Positions 24,867-35,344 of a stretch of DNA of 64,000 nucleotides are shown here, in pieces (position 1 is the stretch's first letter; each line of letters opens with the position of its first letter). The notes below the pieces were generated by a model. That model was given only the letters and a program-made list of their open reading frames with translations. It made no database searches and was not told the origin of the DNA. Source of the DNA: Companilactobacillus zhachilii (GTDB taxonomy: Bacteria > Bacillota > Bacilli > Lactobacillales > Lactobacillaceae); NCBI RefSeq assembly GCF_003606365.2, contig NZ_CP031933.2:806001-870000 (forward strand), given 5' to 3'. The position numbers were made by a program, and so were the translations under genes.

Positions 24867-26432
24867 ATGTATCCTGCTATCATAACCTTCTCTTTCGCTA
24901 TAGTAACATTAATCGTAGGTGTCCTTTTCGGATATGCTCTCTGTAAAGATGCGTACGAGAAAAAACTTTCACAAGCAAAACAAACTGCTGCGGATATCGT
25001 TTCAGACGCTAAAAAGGCTGCTAAGTCTCTTAAAAAAGAAACTTTACTGGAAGCCAAAGATGAGATTCATCAATATCGTGAGAAACAAGAAGATGAATTG
25101 AAGGAACGTCGTCGCGATGTTCAGAAACAAGAGAATAGAGTTCTCGAACGTCAAGATATTTTGGATAAAAAAGACCAATCGCTAGAAAAGCGTGAGGAAA
25201 ATATCGAGAATAACGAGAATAATATTTCAGCACGACAACATAAACTTGATGAAAAAGACAAACAATTGACTGATACTCTTAAAGAGCAGCAAGCGGAGCT
25301 GACAAGAGTAAGTAACTTAACTCGTGAACAAGCAAGAAAGATAATTCTTGATAAATTAAACAAGGAATTAATCCATGAACGTGCCAAGATGATTAAGGAA
25401 AGTGATGAACAAGCTAAACAGCGTTCTGAAAAAGATGCTAAAGCTTTGATTGTCGCTGCTATCCAAAGAAGTGCCGCCGATACAGTTTCAGAATCAACTG
25501 TCACAACGGTAACTTTGCCTAACGAAGACATGAAGGGTAGAATCATCGGTCGTGAAGGTAGAAATATTCGCACTATCGAAGCGCTCACAGGTGTTGATTT
25601 AATTATTGATGATACCCCTGAAGCAGTGGCTTTGAGTGCCTATGATCCGGTCAGACGGGAAATTGCTCGGATGGCTTTGGAGAAATTGATTGAAGATGGT
25701 CGAATCCATCCTGCACGTATTGAGGAAATGGTTGATAAGTCCAGAAAAGAAATGGATGATCATATTCGTGAAGTCGGTGAACAAACTGTTTATAGTTTGG
25801 GCATTAGCTCAATGAATCCTGATTTAATTAAGATTATTGGACGTATGGAATATCGTACGAGTTACGGTCAAAATGTTTTGAATCACTCAATTGAAGTGGC
25901 TAAATTATCCGCTGTAATGGCTGCTGAATTGGGCGAAGATGTTATGTTAGCAAAACGAGCAGGTTTATTACACGATATCGGTAAAGCTATCGATCGTGAA
26001 GTTGACGGATCACACGTTGAAATTGGTGTTGATATCGCAACTAAGTATAAAGAACCAGAAGTAGTTGTTAATACAATTGCTTCACATCATGGGGATGTAG
26101 AACCAACATCATTAATTGCGACAATCGTTGCCGCCGCAGATGCCATTTCAGCATCACGTCCGGGCGCTAGATCAGAGTCGATGGAGAATTATATTCACCG
26201 TCTTGAAAAGCTAGAAGAGATTGCCAACAAGCATGAGGGTGTTGATCATAGTTATGCAATTCAGGCTGGTCATGAAATTCGTGTCATGGTTAAGCCAGAG
26301 GAAATTTCTGATGATCAGGCTGCAATTTTAGCTCGTGATATGAAAGGTGAAATTGAAGATAACCTTGAATATCCAGGTCATATTAAAGTTACAGTTGTAC
26401 GTGAAGTTAGAAAAGTTGAATTAGCGAAATAA
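24867..26432 (+). CDS. rny: Ribonuclease Y
   Basis: 521 residues. One N-terminal membrane anchor (about 4-25) is followed by a long coiled coil rich in Glu/Lys/Gln (about 30-205), a KH domain ([20 protein letters not shown] near 230) and an HD domain ([21 protein letters not shown] near 370). RNase Y is the main endonuclease that starts mRNA decay and riboswitch turnover in Firmicutes, working at the membrane. GGAGGTGATGGC is the ribosome site. recA-rny adjacency is conserved. Confidence 0.96.
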   Translation: MYPAIITFSFAIVTLIVGVLFGYALCKDAYEKKLSQAKQTAADIVSDAKKAAKSLKKETLLEAKDEIHQYREKQEDELKERRRDVQKQENRVLERQDILDKKDQSLEKREENIENNENNISARQHKLDEKDKQLTDTLKEQQAELTRVSNLTREQARKIILDKLNKELIHERAKMIKESDEQAKQRSEKDAKALIVAAIQRSAADTVSESTVTTVTLPNEDMKGRIIGREGRNIRTIEALTGVDLIIDDTPEAVALSAYDPVRREIARMALEKLIEDGRIHPARIEEMVDKSRKEMDDHIREVGEQTVYSLGISSMNPDLIKIIGRMEYRTSYGQNVLNHSIEVAKLSAVMAAELGEDVMLAKRAGLLHDIGKAIDREVDGSHVEIGVDIATKYKEPEVVVNTIASHHGDVEPTSLIATIVAAADAISASRPGARSESMENYIHRLEKLEEIANKHEGVDHSYAIQAGHEIRVMVKPEEISDDQAAILARDMKGEIEDNLEYPGHIKVTVVREVRKVELAK

Positions 26433-26440
26433 TTATTGAG

Positions 26441-26470
26441 GGGTGTATCTAAGTGGTACACTCTTTTTTA
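26441..26470 (+). terminator. rny terminator
   Basis: GGGTGTA / TACACTC with one wobble, then a T-run. It lies 8 bases after the rny stop and just before CL6. Confidence 0.75.
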
Positions 26471-26482
26471 TATTATGGATAA

Positions 26483-26668
26483 GCCGTCTCCAGATTCGGA
26501 CAGTGGTCACTGGCAGTGCGGAACGGCCCGAGCCACGGTCTCGGACCTCGGTTAAAGCCTTGCAAGTTCGGCAAGTCTTTAACGCGCCCGGTGGTGTAAG
26601 AACGACAAAAGCGGTCGTCCTAACACCACTTTCACTGCCAGTAACCACTGTCCGAATCTTCCGACTAG
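26483..26668 (+). repeat. Cloverleaf repeat CL6
   Basis: A very clear copy. ATTCGGACAGTGGTCACTGG pairs with CCAGTAACCACTGTCCGAAT (one wobble). P2 is CCGAG / CTCGG. P3 is GTTAAAGCCTTGC / GCAAGTCTTTAAC. P4 is GTGGTGT...ACGAC / GTCGT...ACACCAC. The ends are GCCGTCTCCAG and CTTCCGACTAG. A 3' flank to about 26820 (with ATAGATTCTTATCAGACTAA) is shared with CL7. The remaining gap to the tagO-type gene is AT-rich. Confidence 0.93.
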
Positions 26669-27006
26669 TTCCTTATTAACTCAAGAATGGCTTGATATCT
26701 CAAATATTTTCAGGGCTTTTATTACCATCTTGATAGGATTCTGTAAAAAAATGCTCTTAAAATATTTATCCTTCTCAGGATAGATTCTTATCAGACTAAT
26801 TTGAAGACAGACCTCAGTTAATTAAGTATTTTAGATTTTGTTCTAATAAAGTTTATTATTGATTAAGTATTCTACCTTCGGAATTGAGAAGTTTAACTTC
26901 GTAGTCAGTTAAGATATCAACTGATTTTCAATATCGGACTAACTAGCACCATGGGTGGAGATATTGTATAATTGTTTTTATTAATGGAAAGTGAGTTTTT
27001 CTAAAA

Positions 27007-28101
27007 ATGTCGGGTATGTTTAGTGTAATAGTAAAATTATTTGTAACGATGATCTTATCGGCTGCGATAACTCCTTTTGTAGTGAAATTGGCCTATATTC
27101 TAGGAGCAGTGGATAAACCGAATGCTCGGCGGGTGAATATTAAGCCAATGCCTACGATGGGTGGGCTGGCTATTTTTATTGCTTTTAACTTTTCAACGTT
27201 TGTCTTATTACGTGAACAATTCCCAACACATGAGTTGTTCAGTGTTTTCTTAGCTGAATGTATTATTATTTTGACTGGGATTATTGATGACATTCGTGAA
27301 TTATCGCCGAAAGCTAAATTAGCTGGTATTCTGGCAGCAGCACTAGTGATTTATTTCTTAGCTGGAATTAGGATGAATGAAGTAACGTTACCAATTATCG
27401 GTTCATTTGAATTAGGTTGGTGGAGTTTACCAATCACTATAATTTGGATCATTGCCATTACCAATGCGGTCAACTTAATTGATGGACTAGATGGGTTGGC
27501 AACAGGGGTTTCTATCATAGCCTTATTTACCATGGGGGTTATGGCATATTTCTTCTTGAATATGACTAACGTTTATGTTGCCATTTGGATTTTTGCGATG
27601 GTAGCAGCTTTAGTTGGATTTTTACCGCATAATTTCCATCCTGCTAGTATCTTCTTGGGTGATACGGGATCATTATTTATTGGATTTATGATGGCGGTTT
27701 TCTCACTTAAAGGTTTGAAAAATGTCACATTTATCACCTTATTGATGCCAGTGGTTATCATGGGTGTGCCAATTACTGATACGGTTTATGCTATTTTGAG
27801 ACGACTTTTGAATAAAAAGCCGATCATGCAAGCCGATAAGCATCATTTGCACCACAGACTAATGCAACTAGGTTTGTCGCATCGTCAAACAGTCTTGGTT
27901 ATTTATGGATTATCATTAGTCTTTGCTTTTATCTCAATGCTTTATCCACTTTCAACATTGTGGGGTAGTGTTTTATTGACAATCGGTGTCTTGTTCGGCT
28001 TGGAATTATTCATCGAGTCGATTGGATTATTAGGGGATAATCGACAACCATTACTAAAAGCAATTCAAAGATTCGTTAAACGATTAGAAAAGAAAGATTA
28101 G
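27007..28101 (+). CDS. tagO: Undecaprenyl-phosphate GlcNAc-1-phosphate transferase (TagO/WecA type)
   Basis: 364 residues with about 11 membrane segments, more than MraY. Motifs: VDKPNARRVNIKPMPTMGG near 36, GIIDDIRELSPKAKL near 95, NAVNLIDGLDGLATG near 157, FLGDTGSLFIGF near 217 and the histidine-rich ADKHHLHHRLMQLG near 279, all typical of TagO/WecA. It attaches GlcNAc-1-P to the lipid carrier, the first step in wall teichoic acid or other wall polymers. It stands alone with its own terminator, between two cloverleaf repeats. Confidence 0.92.
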   Translation: MSGMFSVIVKLFVTMILSAAITPFVVKLAYILGAVDKPNARRVNIKPMPTMGGLAIFIAFNFSTFVLLREQFPTHELFSVFLAECIIILTGIIDDIRELSPKAKLAGILAAALVIYFLAGIRMNEVTLPIIGSFELGWWSLPITIIWIIAITNAVNLIDGLDGLATGVSIIALFTMGVMAYFFLNMTNVYVAIWIFAMVAALVGFLPHNFHPASIFLGDTGSLFIGFMMAVFSLKGLKNVTFITLLMPVVIMGVPITDTVYAILRRLLNKKPIMQADKHHLHHRLMQLGLSHRQTVLVIYGLSLVFAFISMLYPLSTLWGSVLLTIGVLFGLELFIESIGLLGDNRQPLLKAIQRFVKRLEKKD

Positions 28102-28129
28102 CAAGCGCCGTTATAGCGCTTGTTTTTTT
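28102..28129 (+). terminator. tagO terminator
   Basis: CAAGCGC / GCGCTTG with a 7-base loop and a T-run, starting right after the stop. Confidence 0.9.
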
Positions 28130-28240
28130 GTCATTAGAGTTGATTCCACACTTCATAGAGACCGTCTCTATTGAGCTCTACATTTGACGGGTGGTATATA
28201 TATGACAACAACCTTTAAATAGTGCTTGAGGAGATTTGAA

Positions 28241-29005
28241 ATGGAATTAAACGAACAGTTAAAGAAATATCGACAACAAGAAAATTTGACGCAAAAACAA
28301 TTGGCCATGAAATTGAATGTTTCTGATAAGACAATTTCAAGTTGGGAGACCAATCGAACATATCCCGATATTTCATTATTGATCAATCTTAGTTCTGTTT
28401 TGAATGTTTCCTTAGATGAACTTTTAAAGGGAGATACTGAGACTGTGGAAAAAATTGATAAAGATTTGAAGTTGAAGAAAACTTATAAGCATTTGTTGAT
28501 TGTAATCGGGGTATTACTGGTAATTGTTGGTGGTGGATATGGCTTTTTATCGCAATACCAATATGAAAATGAGTTGGTTGACCGCTTCAATCCATTACTT
28601 AAAACAAAGATTGGCTATGCGGCTTTACCGACCGAGAAGACTGCCATTGACTCGGACTATATCGAAATGAAAGTTGGACCACATGAAAAAAAGAAGGTTC
28701 TAGGTTCACCGTTTAAAAATATGGTTGTAACAGATGATTCATGGGGTACGTCATCATTTCTAACGTTCTACACAGGTTTGCCACCAGTTGATAAGCCATA
28801 TGTGATGGTGGAACATCGAGGAATATATGTGTCACGAATAAATTTTGTCGATTGGGAATCAATTCCTCGAGGCATTAGAAATAATATGTTTAAGGATTAT
28901 TCTAAATATCGCGGGATGTACATTGATTATAAAAAGAGTCAGAAATCAATGAAGGGTAATTATGACCCTAAAACATTTGTGATGAATGTTGGTCAATATG
29001 ATTAG
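28241..29005 (+). CDS. Membrane-anchored XRE-family regulator
   Basis: 254 residues from the ATG at 28241, with GAGGAG upstream; the longer frame (28226) starts inside that site. An N-terminal helix-turn-helix (LKKYRQQENLTQKQLAMKLNV to LDELLKG, 1-60) is followed by one membrane span (about 81-103: LLIVIGVLLVIVGGGYGFL) and an outer domain of about 150 residues that I do not recognise. The layout suggests a one-component sensor of an envelope signal. No target operator is visible. It lies between CL6 and CL7, with the tagO-type gene. Confidence 0.8.
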   Translation: MELNEQLKKYRQQENLTQKQLAMKLNVSDKTISSWETNRTYPDISLLINLSSVLNVSLDELLKGDTETVEKIDKDLKLKKTYKHLLIVIGVLLVIVGGGYGFLSQYQYENELVDRFNPLLKTKIGYAALPTEKTAIDSDYIEMKVGPHEKKKVLGSPFKNMVVTDDSWGTSSFLTFYTGLPPVDKPYVMVEHRGIYVSRINFVDWESIPRGIRNNMFKDYSKYRGMYIDYKKSQKSMKGNYDPKTFVMNVGQYD

Positions 29006-29038
29006 GATGTGTCTTCAAATTATTTATATTATTGATAT

Positions 29039-29229
29039 GCCGTCTCCAGATTTGGACAATGGTTACTGGCAGTGCGGAACGGTCCGAGCCAAAATACGGT
29101 CTCGAACCTCGATTTAAGCCTTGCAAGTTCGGCAAGTCTTAAATGCGCCCGGTGGTGTAAGAACGACAAAAGCGGTCGTCCTAACACCACTTTCACTGCC
29201 AGTAACCGCTGTCCGAATTTTCCGACTAG
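29039..29229 (+). repeat. Cloverleaf repeat CL7
   Basis: Nearly identical to CL6, 2.5 kb away in the same orientation. The outer stem CAGATTTGGACAATGGTTACT pairs with its 3' partner with several wobbles. The P2 loop carries an insertion (CCAAAATACGGT). The 3' flank to about 29318 (ATAGATTCTTATCAGACTAA, then GGAGACAG) matches that of CL6. With the terminator at 29347 it fills the gap to yvyE. Confidence 0.92.
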
Positions 29230-29346
29230 TTCTTTAGTAGCTCAAGTAGGATTCTGGAACTAAAATATTTATCCATATCAGAATAGATTCTTATCAGACT
29301 AATTTGGAGACAGACCTTAGAGTAGTAAAGATTACATAGGTTTTGA

Positions 29347-29408
29347 ATAAAAAAACAGATATTTGCGAAGACTGGTTAGGCCAGCTTTTACAAATATCTG
29401 TTTTTTCT
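29347..29408. terminator. Bidirectional terminator (HTH gene / yvyE)
   Basis: AAAAACAGATATTTG pairs with CAAATATCTGTTTTT, and an inner CTGG / CCAG stem sits in the loop. A-run and T-run on the two sides serve both converging genes. Confidence 0.85.
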
Positions 29409-29427
29409 GATTCAGAAGGCAGCATAT

Positions 29428-30066
29428 TTAATTTGCCTCGATAGGAACTTGTTTATATGTTTTATCGGTTTCTTTAATAATGATTTGGTTTTGAAAGAGA
29501 TCTTTAATATTTTGAATATCCTCTTTGACATTATCTAAGTCTAGATAAATTTCACATTTTACATCAGCGGTGAATTGTTTATTTTCTAAGGTTATCTGTT
29601 CATTGCGAGCGTAGTTATCGAATTTATCAAACATGTGATAAGGAATTGTCAGTTCAAATCCTTGTTGAATTCTATTCTCAACCAAGCCAATTTCTTTCAC
29701 GGCTTCTGCAGTTGTTGATGAATAAGCTCTAATCAGACCTCCGGCTCCCAATTTGATACCACCGAAATAACGTGTGACGACCACGGTAACGTTTTGTAGG
29801 TCTTGTTGTTGCAAAACATTAAGAATGGGGGAGCCGGCTGTTCCACTTGGTTCGCCATCATCTGACATACGTTCGATTTTAACGTTTTCCATAACGATGA
29901 AAGCTGTACAGTTGTGCGTTGCTCCGGATTCTTGTTCGCGGATCTTCTGAATGAAGGCATTAGCTTCATCTTCTGAAAAAGTTTGCGCAATGTGAGCGAT
30001 GAAACGTGATTTCTTAATGTCTTTTTCGTGACTGCCTGTTTTGGCAATTGTTTTATAATTTTGCAA
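29428..30066 (-). CDS. yvyE: IMPACT/YigZ-family protein YvyE
   Basis: 212 residues from a TTG, with AAAGGAG about 11 bases upstream. Signature sequences: KKSRFIAHIAQTF near 18, ATHNCTAFIVM near 49, DDGEPSGTAGSPIL near 74 and VTRYFGGIKLGAGGLIRAYSS near 97, then the DUF1949 domain. Relatives bind nucleic acid or ribosome-associated partners; the bacterial role is not settled. It is divergent from comFA with almost no gap, as in the yvyE-comFA neighbourhood of Bacillus. Confidence 0.92.
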   Translation of the reverse strand: MQNYKTIAKTGSHEKDIKKSRFIAHIAQTFSEDEANAFIQKIREQESGATHNCTAFIVMENVKIERMSDDGEPSGTAGSPILNVLQQQDLQNVTVVVTRYFGGIKLGAGGLIRAYSSTTAEAVKEIGLVENRIQQGFELTIPYHMFDKFDNYARNEQITLENKQFTADVKCEIYLDLDNVKEDIQNIKDLFQNQIIIKETDKTYKQVPIEAN

Positions 30067-30097
30067 AAAAATGTTACTCCTTTACGTAGTATTTAGT

Positions 30098-31408
30098 ATG
30101 GATAATTTAGATGAATATTTAGGTGGACGAATTATTAAGATCACTGACCTTAAACCCGAGACTCTATTGTATCTGAAAGATCATGGTGGTGAAGTTGTTA
30201 CGGCCACGTTCAAGAAAAATGATAAACTATTTTGCCGTCGTTGCCTAATGGTCATCGAGAAACTTCCGATTGATTTTCAATATTGTCGTAGTTGTATCAA
30301 TCTAGGTAAGATTCAAATCAGTGACGAGTTGCTAATTACGCCAACAGATATCCGTTACCCACGTCAGGAGGATTATTTAGTGTGGGATGGTCAACTAACA
30401 GCCAATCAGTCAAAAGGCGTTAGAGAGTTAATTTTAGCTTTTCAGCAACATCAAAATCATTTGGTTTGGGCCGTGACTGGGGCCGGTAAAACTGAAATGA
30501 TTTTTCCTTTAATTGAACAAGTTTTGCTAAAGGGACAACGGATAGCTATTTGTTCGCCGAGAGTTGATGTCTGTATTGAATTGTTTCCTAGAATTCAAAA
30601 GGTTTTTCCGAAGACGACCGTGGGACTATTTCATGGCCGCAGCGAGGAACCTTATCATCTCACACAAATTATGTTGGCAACGGTTCACCAATTGATTCGT
30701 TTTGAAAAGGCCTTCGATGTGTTAGTGGTTGATGAAGTGGATTCTTATCCGTTGGCAGGTAATTTGATGTTACGTAAGGCTATCCAGAAAGCCAAAAAGG
30801 ATACTGGCATAATTGTTTACTTATCAGCTACACCGCCGAAAGAACTTTTGAAACAAGTTAAACAACATAAATTATCAATAACTAGATTATATCAAAGGTT
30901 TCATGGACACCCTTTGCCAGAACCACATTGTCATTTGTTGTTAAAGCCAACACAGTTTTTAAAAATCAATCCTAGATTAAGATTATTAATAGCACGTCTA
31001 ATTAAGAATAAGCAGCGTTTCATGTTGTTTTTCCCACAAATTCCAGCGATGAAACAGTTTGCAAAACAATTAAAAAAGTTATATCCGTTATTAACATTTG
31101 TTGATGTCAGTTCCAAAGATGAACAGCGCTTGGAGAAGGTACAACAATTTCGTGAACAAAAGGTTCAAGCAATATTAACAACAACCATTTTAGAGCGAGG
31201 AGTTACCTTTAAGAAAATTATGGTGATTGTCTTAGATGCTCAGGCAAAGGAGTTTTCTAAAACAGCCTTGATTCAAATAGCTGGTCGTGCGGGAAGAGGA
31301 AAGGATTCTTTTGATGATGAAGTACATTTTTTCTATCAAGTTTATAACCAACAAATTCGCAAAGCTTGCGATGAAATTCGTTATTTAAATCAGCAGGCCA
31401 AAAAATGA
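30098..31408 (+). CDS. comFA: Late competence ATPase/helicase ComFA
   Basis: 436 residues from the ATG at 30098; an in-frame ATG at 30071 would add 9 hydrophobic residues, and neither has a strong ribosome site. A four-cysteine zinc module (C46, C49, C63, C66) precedes DEAD-type helicase motifs: GAGKT at 128-132, DEVD at 212-215, STATPP-like YLSATPP, and QIAGRAGRG (motif VI). ComFA is the cytosolic motor helping pull single-stranded DNA through the ComEC channel. It overlaps comFC by 4 bases. Together with coiA and recA this suggests a transformation machinery. Confidence 0.93.
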   Translation: MDNLDEYLGGRIIKITDLKPETLLYLKDHGGEVVTATFKKNDKLFCRRCLMVIEKLPIDFQYCRSCINLGKIQISDELLITPTDIRYPRQEDYLVWDGQLTANQSKGVRELILAFQQHQNHLVWAVTGAGKTEMIFPLIEQVLLKGQRIAICSPRVDVCIELFPRIQKVFPKTTVGLFHGRSEEPYHLTQIMLATVHQLIRFEKAFDVLVVDEVDSYPLAGNLMLRKAIQKAKKDTGIIVYLSATPPKELLKQVKQHKLSITRLYQRFHGHPLPEPHCHLLLKPTQFLKINPRLRLLIARLIKNKQRFMLFFPQIPAMKQFAKQLKKLYPLLTFVDVSSKDEQRLEKVQQFREQKVQAILTTTILERGVTFKKIMVIVLDAQAKEFSKTALIQIAGRAGRGKDSFDDEVHFFYQVYNQQIRKACDEIRYLNQQAKK

Positions 31409-32085
31409 AATGTCTTAATTGTGGTAATCCAATAAACAATAATCTCACGATAAGAGAAATATTTTTATTTAAAGAAATTATCCCAAATTATATGTGTAAT
31501 TTATGTCGTCAAGAGTTGGCACCATTAGTGGGACGGAATAATTGCCCTCGATGTATGAAACCAGAAAGTGAGGGAATCTGTTCAGATTGTCGCCTGTGGG
31601 AGCAAAAATTCGGTATTATCAATTGCCATCAGGCTTTGTTTGAGTATAATCGATTCATACACAGCTACTTCAAGCTGTATAAACGATATGGGGATGTCTT
31701 GTTGGCACGATTGTTTTATCAAGATATAAAGAATTGGTCTTTGAAAAATCACTTTGATGTAGTTACATATATTCCGGCGAGTCCTGGTCACTTGCAAGCA
31801 CGTGGTTTTGATCCGGTCTATGAACTATATACTGATATTTTTGAACTGCAACAACTTTTGGTGAAAGCAGATGCCGATAAACCGCAGGCTCAGAAAAACC
31901 GTTTAGAACGATTAGAAACACCACAGACTTTTTCTGCTTTACCAACGATCGAGCAAATTCCTAAAAATCAGCATATTTTGATTTTAGACGACATTTATAC
32001 GACCGGTCGAACTTTAATGCATGCTCATGATATATTTTTGAGTGCAGGGTTTAAGAATATTTCTACATTTTCACTATCTAGGTAA
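31405..32085 (+). CDS. comFC: Competence protein ComFC (phosphoribosyltransferase fold)
   Basis: 226 residues. Zinc-finger-like cysteines (CLNCG, CNLC, CPRC, CSDC) fill the first 60 residues. YIPASPGHLQARGFDP and the PRTase loop ILILDDIYTTGRTL near 197-210 follow. ComFC acts with ComFA in DNA uptake; its enzymatic substrate is unknown. The start overlaps the comFA stop. All motifs are intact, so nothing points to decay of this operon. Confidence 0.93.
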   Translation: MKCLNCGNPINNNLTIREIFLFKEIIPNYMCNLCRQELAPLVGRNNCPRCMKPESEGICSDCRLWEQKFGIINCHQALFEYNRFIHSYFKLYKRYGDVLLARLFYQDIKNWSLKNHFDVVTYIPASPGHLQARGFDPVYELYTDIFELQQLLVKADADKPQAQKNRLERLETPQTFSALPTIEQIPKNQHILILDDIYTTGRTLMHAHDIFLSAGFKNISTFSLSR

Positions 32086-32093
32086 TGGAAACG

Positions 32094-32122
32094 TTGTCAT
32101 ATTGGCATAAGAATATTATAAT
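32094..32122 (+). promoter_or_regulatory. Sigma-A-type promoter of hpf
   Basis: TTGTCA, 17 bases, TATAAT. It lies between the comFC stop and the hpf ribosome site (GGAAGGAGAG). Confidence 0.75.
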
Positions 32123-32181
32123 TACACTAAAGAGATGTAAGAACACTCTTTAATTTCCTATCGTCGGAAGGAGAGATTATT

Positions 32182-32730
32182 ATGTTAACTATTAATGTAC
32201 GTGGTGAAAATATTGAAGTAACTTCATCAATTCGCGAATATGTCGAAAAAAGAATTTCCAAGATGGAAAAATATTTCAGTGATGAAAGCAATCCAATTGC
32301 TCATGTAAACTTGAAAACATACCCTTCAAAAGGTACAAAGGTTGAAGTAACAATTCCATTGCCATACATCACATTGAGAGCTGAAGAACTCAACGATGAC
32401 TTGTATGCAGGAATTGATCTTGTTGTTGACAAGCTTGAAAGACAAGTTAAGAAATTCAAGACACGTGTCAATCGCAAGAGCCGTGAAGGTGGCAGTCTAA
32501 AGGAAATTCCTTTGGATGACATCACACCAGATGATACAGATGAGGATAAGTCACAAATTGTTAGAACAAAGCGTTTATCACTAAAGCCAATGGACGCTGA
32601 AGAGGCTGTTCTACAAATGGAAATGCTTGGCCATGAATTCTTTATTTTTGAAGATTCAGAGACAAATGGGGCAAGCATCGTATACAAACGTAACGATGGT
32701 AAATATGGTTTGATTGAAACAAACGAATAA
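32182..32730 (+). CDS. hpf: Ribosome hibernation promoting factor, long form
   Basis: 182 residues. The N-terminal RaiA/HPF domain (MLTINVRGENIEVTSSIREYVEKRISKMEKYF) binds the decoding centre. A linker follows, then the C-terminal dimerisation domain (IVRTKRLSLKPMDAEEAVLQMEMLGHEFFIF) that joins two 70S ribosomes into 100S dimers. The long form is standard in Firmicutes. It has its own promoter and terminator and lies before secA. Confidence 0.95.
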   Translation: MLTINVRGENIEVTSSIREYVEKRISKMEKYFSDESNPIAHVNLKTYPSKGTKVEVTIPLPYITLRAEELNDDLYAGIDLVVDKLERQVKKFKTRVNRKSREGGSLKEIPLDDITPDDTDEDKSQIVRTKRLSLKPMDAEEAVLQMEMLGHEFFIFEDSETNGASIVYKRNDGKYGLIETNE

Positions 32731-32745
32731 AAAAATTAATTTTAA

Positions 32746-32776
32746 AGCCGAGACAGCTTGTTGTCTCGGCTTTTTT
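32746..32776 (+). terminator. hpf terminator
   Basis: AGCCGAGACA / TGTCTCGGCT followed by six T. Confidence 0.9.
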
Positions 32777-32941
32777 GTGTTCTAAAACTCCGTTTGTAAA
32801 GCATTCTTAACACAAAGATGTTTAAAATGGTGTATCATTGTAATCCTGAAAAGTCTGTTTAATTGATATTAAGTTTAAAAGTCTAAAAAAAAATGCTACT
32901 ATTAAGAGTATGTTTATAACACTTAGGAGAGATATATTAAT

Positions 32942-35302
32942 ATGGCAAATCCACTAAGAAGATGGGTCGAAAGCGATAAAAGAGAAGTCAAACGTATGGG
33001 CAAGATTGCCGATAAGATTGAAAGTTATGCTGATGCTTACAGCAAACTTTCTGACGACGAACTCAAAGCTAAGACTCCTGAATTTAAAGAAAGACTAGCA
33101 AAGGGTGAAACGCTAGATGATATTTTACCTGAAGCATTCGCTACTGCCCGTGAGGGTGCTAAACGTGTGCTAGGTTTGTATCCATTTAGAGTGCAATTGA
33201 TTGGTGGTATTACTTTACATGAAGGTAATATTGCCGAAATGAAGACTGGTGAAGGTAAAACTTTGACAGCCACATTGCCAGTTTACTTGAATGCGCTAGA
33301 AGGCAAGGGTGTTCACGTTGTTACAGTTAACGAATACCTATCTGGCCGTGATGCAAAGCAAATGGGTGAACTTTACAACTGGTTAGGATTAACCGTTGGA
33401 TTGAACATCAACAGCATGGATTCTGAAGAAAAACGTGCTGCTTATAATTGTGATATTACTTATTCAACTAATAGTGAACTTGGATTTGATTACTTGCGTG
33501 ACAACATGGTTGTTTACAAGGAACAAATGGTTCAACGTCCATTGCATTATGCAATTGTCGATGAAGTTGACTCCATTTTGATCGATGAGGCTAGAACACC
33601 TTTGATCATTTCTGGAGCTGCTGAAAAGTCAACTGCTATGTACGTTCGTGCTGATCGTTTTGCCAAGACACTTGAAAAAGATGATTACAAGATTGATTGG
33701 CCTACAAAATCAATCAGTTTAACTGAAACAGGTATCAGAAAGGCTGAGGATTACTTTGGTCTTGATAACCTTTATGATATTGACAATACAGTTTTGAATC
33801 ACCATTTGGATCAAGCTTTGCGTGCTAATTACATCATGAGTCTAAATATCGACTATGTTGTGCAAGAAGGCGAAGTTAAGATTGTTGATCAATTTACTGG
33901 TCGTGTTATGGATGGTCGTCGTTATTCTGATGGACTACACCAAGCTATTGAAGCTAAGGAAGGCGTAGAAATCCAAGATGAAACTAAGACTATGGCTAAC
34001 ATTACCTACCAAAACTTCTTCCGTATGTACGATAAATTAGCTGGTATGACAGGTACTGCTAAGACTGAAGCTGAAGAATTTAGAGAAATCTATAACATGG
34101 AAGTTATTTCAATTCCTACTAACAAGCCAGTTATTCGTATTGATAGAGATGATGTGCTATACCCAACCTTGAAGAGTAAGTTTGCGGCGGTTGTTCAAGA
34201 TATCAAACGTCGTCACGCTAAGGGTCAACCATTACTAGTTGGTACTGTTGCGGTTGAATCTTCAGAATATCTATCTAAGTTACTCGATAAAGAAGGTATT
34301 CCACATGCTGTTCTTAATGCTAAGAACCATGCTAAGGAAGCTGAGATCGTTATGAATGCCGGTCAACGTGGCGCCGTTACAATCGCTACTAATATGGCTG
34401 GTCGTGGTACTGATATCAAGCTTGGACCTGGTGTTCGTGAACTTGGTGGTTTGTGTGTTCTAGGTACTGAACGTCATGAGTCACGTCGTATTGATAATCA
34501 GCTTCGTGGACGTTCTGGTCGTCAAGGTGATCCAGGTGAAACACAATTTTACATGTCACTTGAAGATGACTTGATGAAACGTTTCGGTTCAGAAAGAATC
34601 AAGCGTGTCTTGAAGTCATTGAAGATTGAAGATGACGATGCTGTCATCCAAAGTCGTATGATGACTCGTCAAGTTGAATCTGCTCAAAAGCGTGTTGAAG
34701 GTAACAACTACGATACTCGTAAGAATACACTTCAATATGATGATGTTATGCGTGAACAACGTGAAGTTATCTACAAGGAAAGAATGGAAGTTATTAACGA
34801 AGACAATGATCTTGACCGTGTCTTGCTTCCAATGATCGAGCGTACTATTAAGGCTCAAGTTGAAGTTCATACTCAAGGTAAAGAAGAAGATTGGGAACTT
34901 GAAGCAATCGCCGACTTTGCTAAAGCCGCTTTAGTAGGTGACAAAGATATCGATGTTGTTGATCTACAACTTAAGTCACAAGATGAAATCATCAAGTATT
35001 TGATGGACTTTGTTCACAAGAATTATGAACAAAAGAAAGAACAACTTGGTGACCCTTCACAAATGCTTGAATTTGAAAAGGTTGTTATCTTGCGTGTTGT
35101 TGATGAACACTGGACAGATCATATCGATGCTATGGATCAACTACGTCAATCAATTGGTCTTCGTGGTTACGGACAATTGAATCCTTTGGTTGAGTACCAA
35201 GAAGAAGGATATCGTATGTTTGAAGAAATGGTTTCTGATATTGAATATGATGTTACAAGACTATTCATGAAGGCCGAAATTAGACAAAATATGGAAAGAT
35301 AA
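32942..35302 (+). CDS. secA: Protein translocase ATPase SecA
   Basis: 786 residues. Walker A TGEGKTLT is at 102-109. [19 protein letters not shown] near 209, the preprotein cross-linking domain and [14 protein letters not shown] near 480 follow, with the scaffold [24 protein letters not shown] near 720. It drives preproteins through SecYEG. It ends [12 protein letters not shown] without the C-terminal zinc-binding tail seen in Bacillus SecA (841 residues); the shorter form occurs in several lactobacilli. AGGAGAG lies before the start. Confidence 0.97.
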   Translation: MANPLRRWVESDKREVKRMGKIADKIESYADAYSKLSDDELKAKTPEFKERLAKGETLDDILPEAFATAREGAKRVLGLYPFRVQLIGGITLHEGNIAEMKTGEGKTLTATLPVYLNALEGKGVHVVTVNEYLSGRDAKQMGELYNWLGLTVGLNINSMDSEEKRAAYNCDITYSTNSELGFDYLRDNMVVYKEQMVQRPLHYAIVDEVDSILIDEARTPLIISGAAEKSTAMYVRADRFAKTLEKDDYKIDWPTKSISLTETGIRKAEDYFGLDNLYDIDNTVLNHHLDQALRANYIMSLNIDYVVQEGEVKIVDQFTGRVMDGRRYSDGLHQAIEAKEGVEIQDETKTMANITYQNFFRMYDKLAGMTGTAKTEAEEFREIYNMEVISIPTNKPVIRIDRDDVLYPTLKSKFAAVVQDIKRRHAKGQPLLVGTVAVESSEYLSKLLDKEGIPHAVLNAKNHAKEAEIVMNAGQRGAVTIATNMAGRGTDIKLGPGVRELGGLCVLGTERHESRRIDNQLRGRSGRQGDPGETQFYMSLEDDLMKRFGSERIKRVLKSLKIEDDDAVIQSRMMTRQVESAQKRVEGNNYDTRKNTLQYDDVMREQREVIYKERMEVINEDNDLDRVLLPMIERTIKAQVEVHTQGKEEDWELEAIADFAKAALVGDKDIDVVDLQLKSQDEIIKYLMDFVHKNYEQKKEQLGDPSQMLEFEKVVILRVVDEHWTDHIDAMDQLRQSIGLRGYGQLNPLVEYQEEGYRMFEEMVSDIEYDVTRLFMKAEIRQNMER

Positions 35303-35305
35303 AAA

Positions 35306-35330
35306 GCAGGCCGCAGGGCCCGCTTTTTTT
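35306..35330 (+). terminator. secA terminator
   Basis: GCAGGCC / GGCCCGC with one mismatch and seven T. The prfB start is only 15 bases further on, so some read-through is likely. Confidence 0.8.
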
Positions 35331-35344
35331 ATAAGGGTGATTAC

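Noticed and set aside
32942..35302. SecA truncated by mutation
   Set aside because: It lacks only the zinc-binding tail, the frame ends cleanly with its own terminator, and short SecA forms are usual in lactobacilli.
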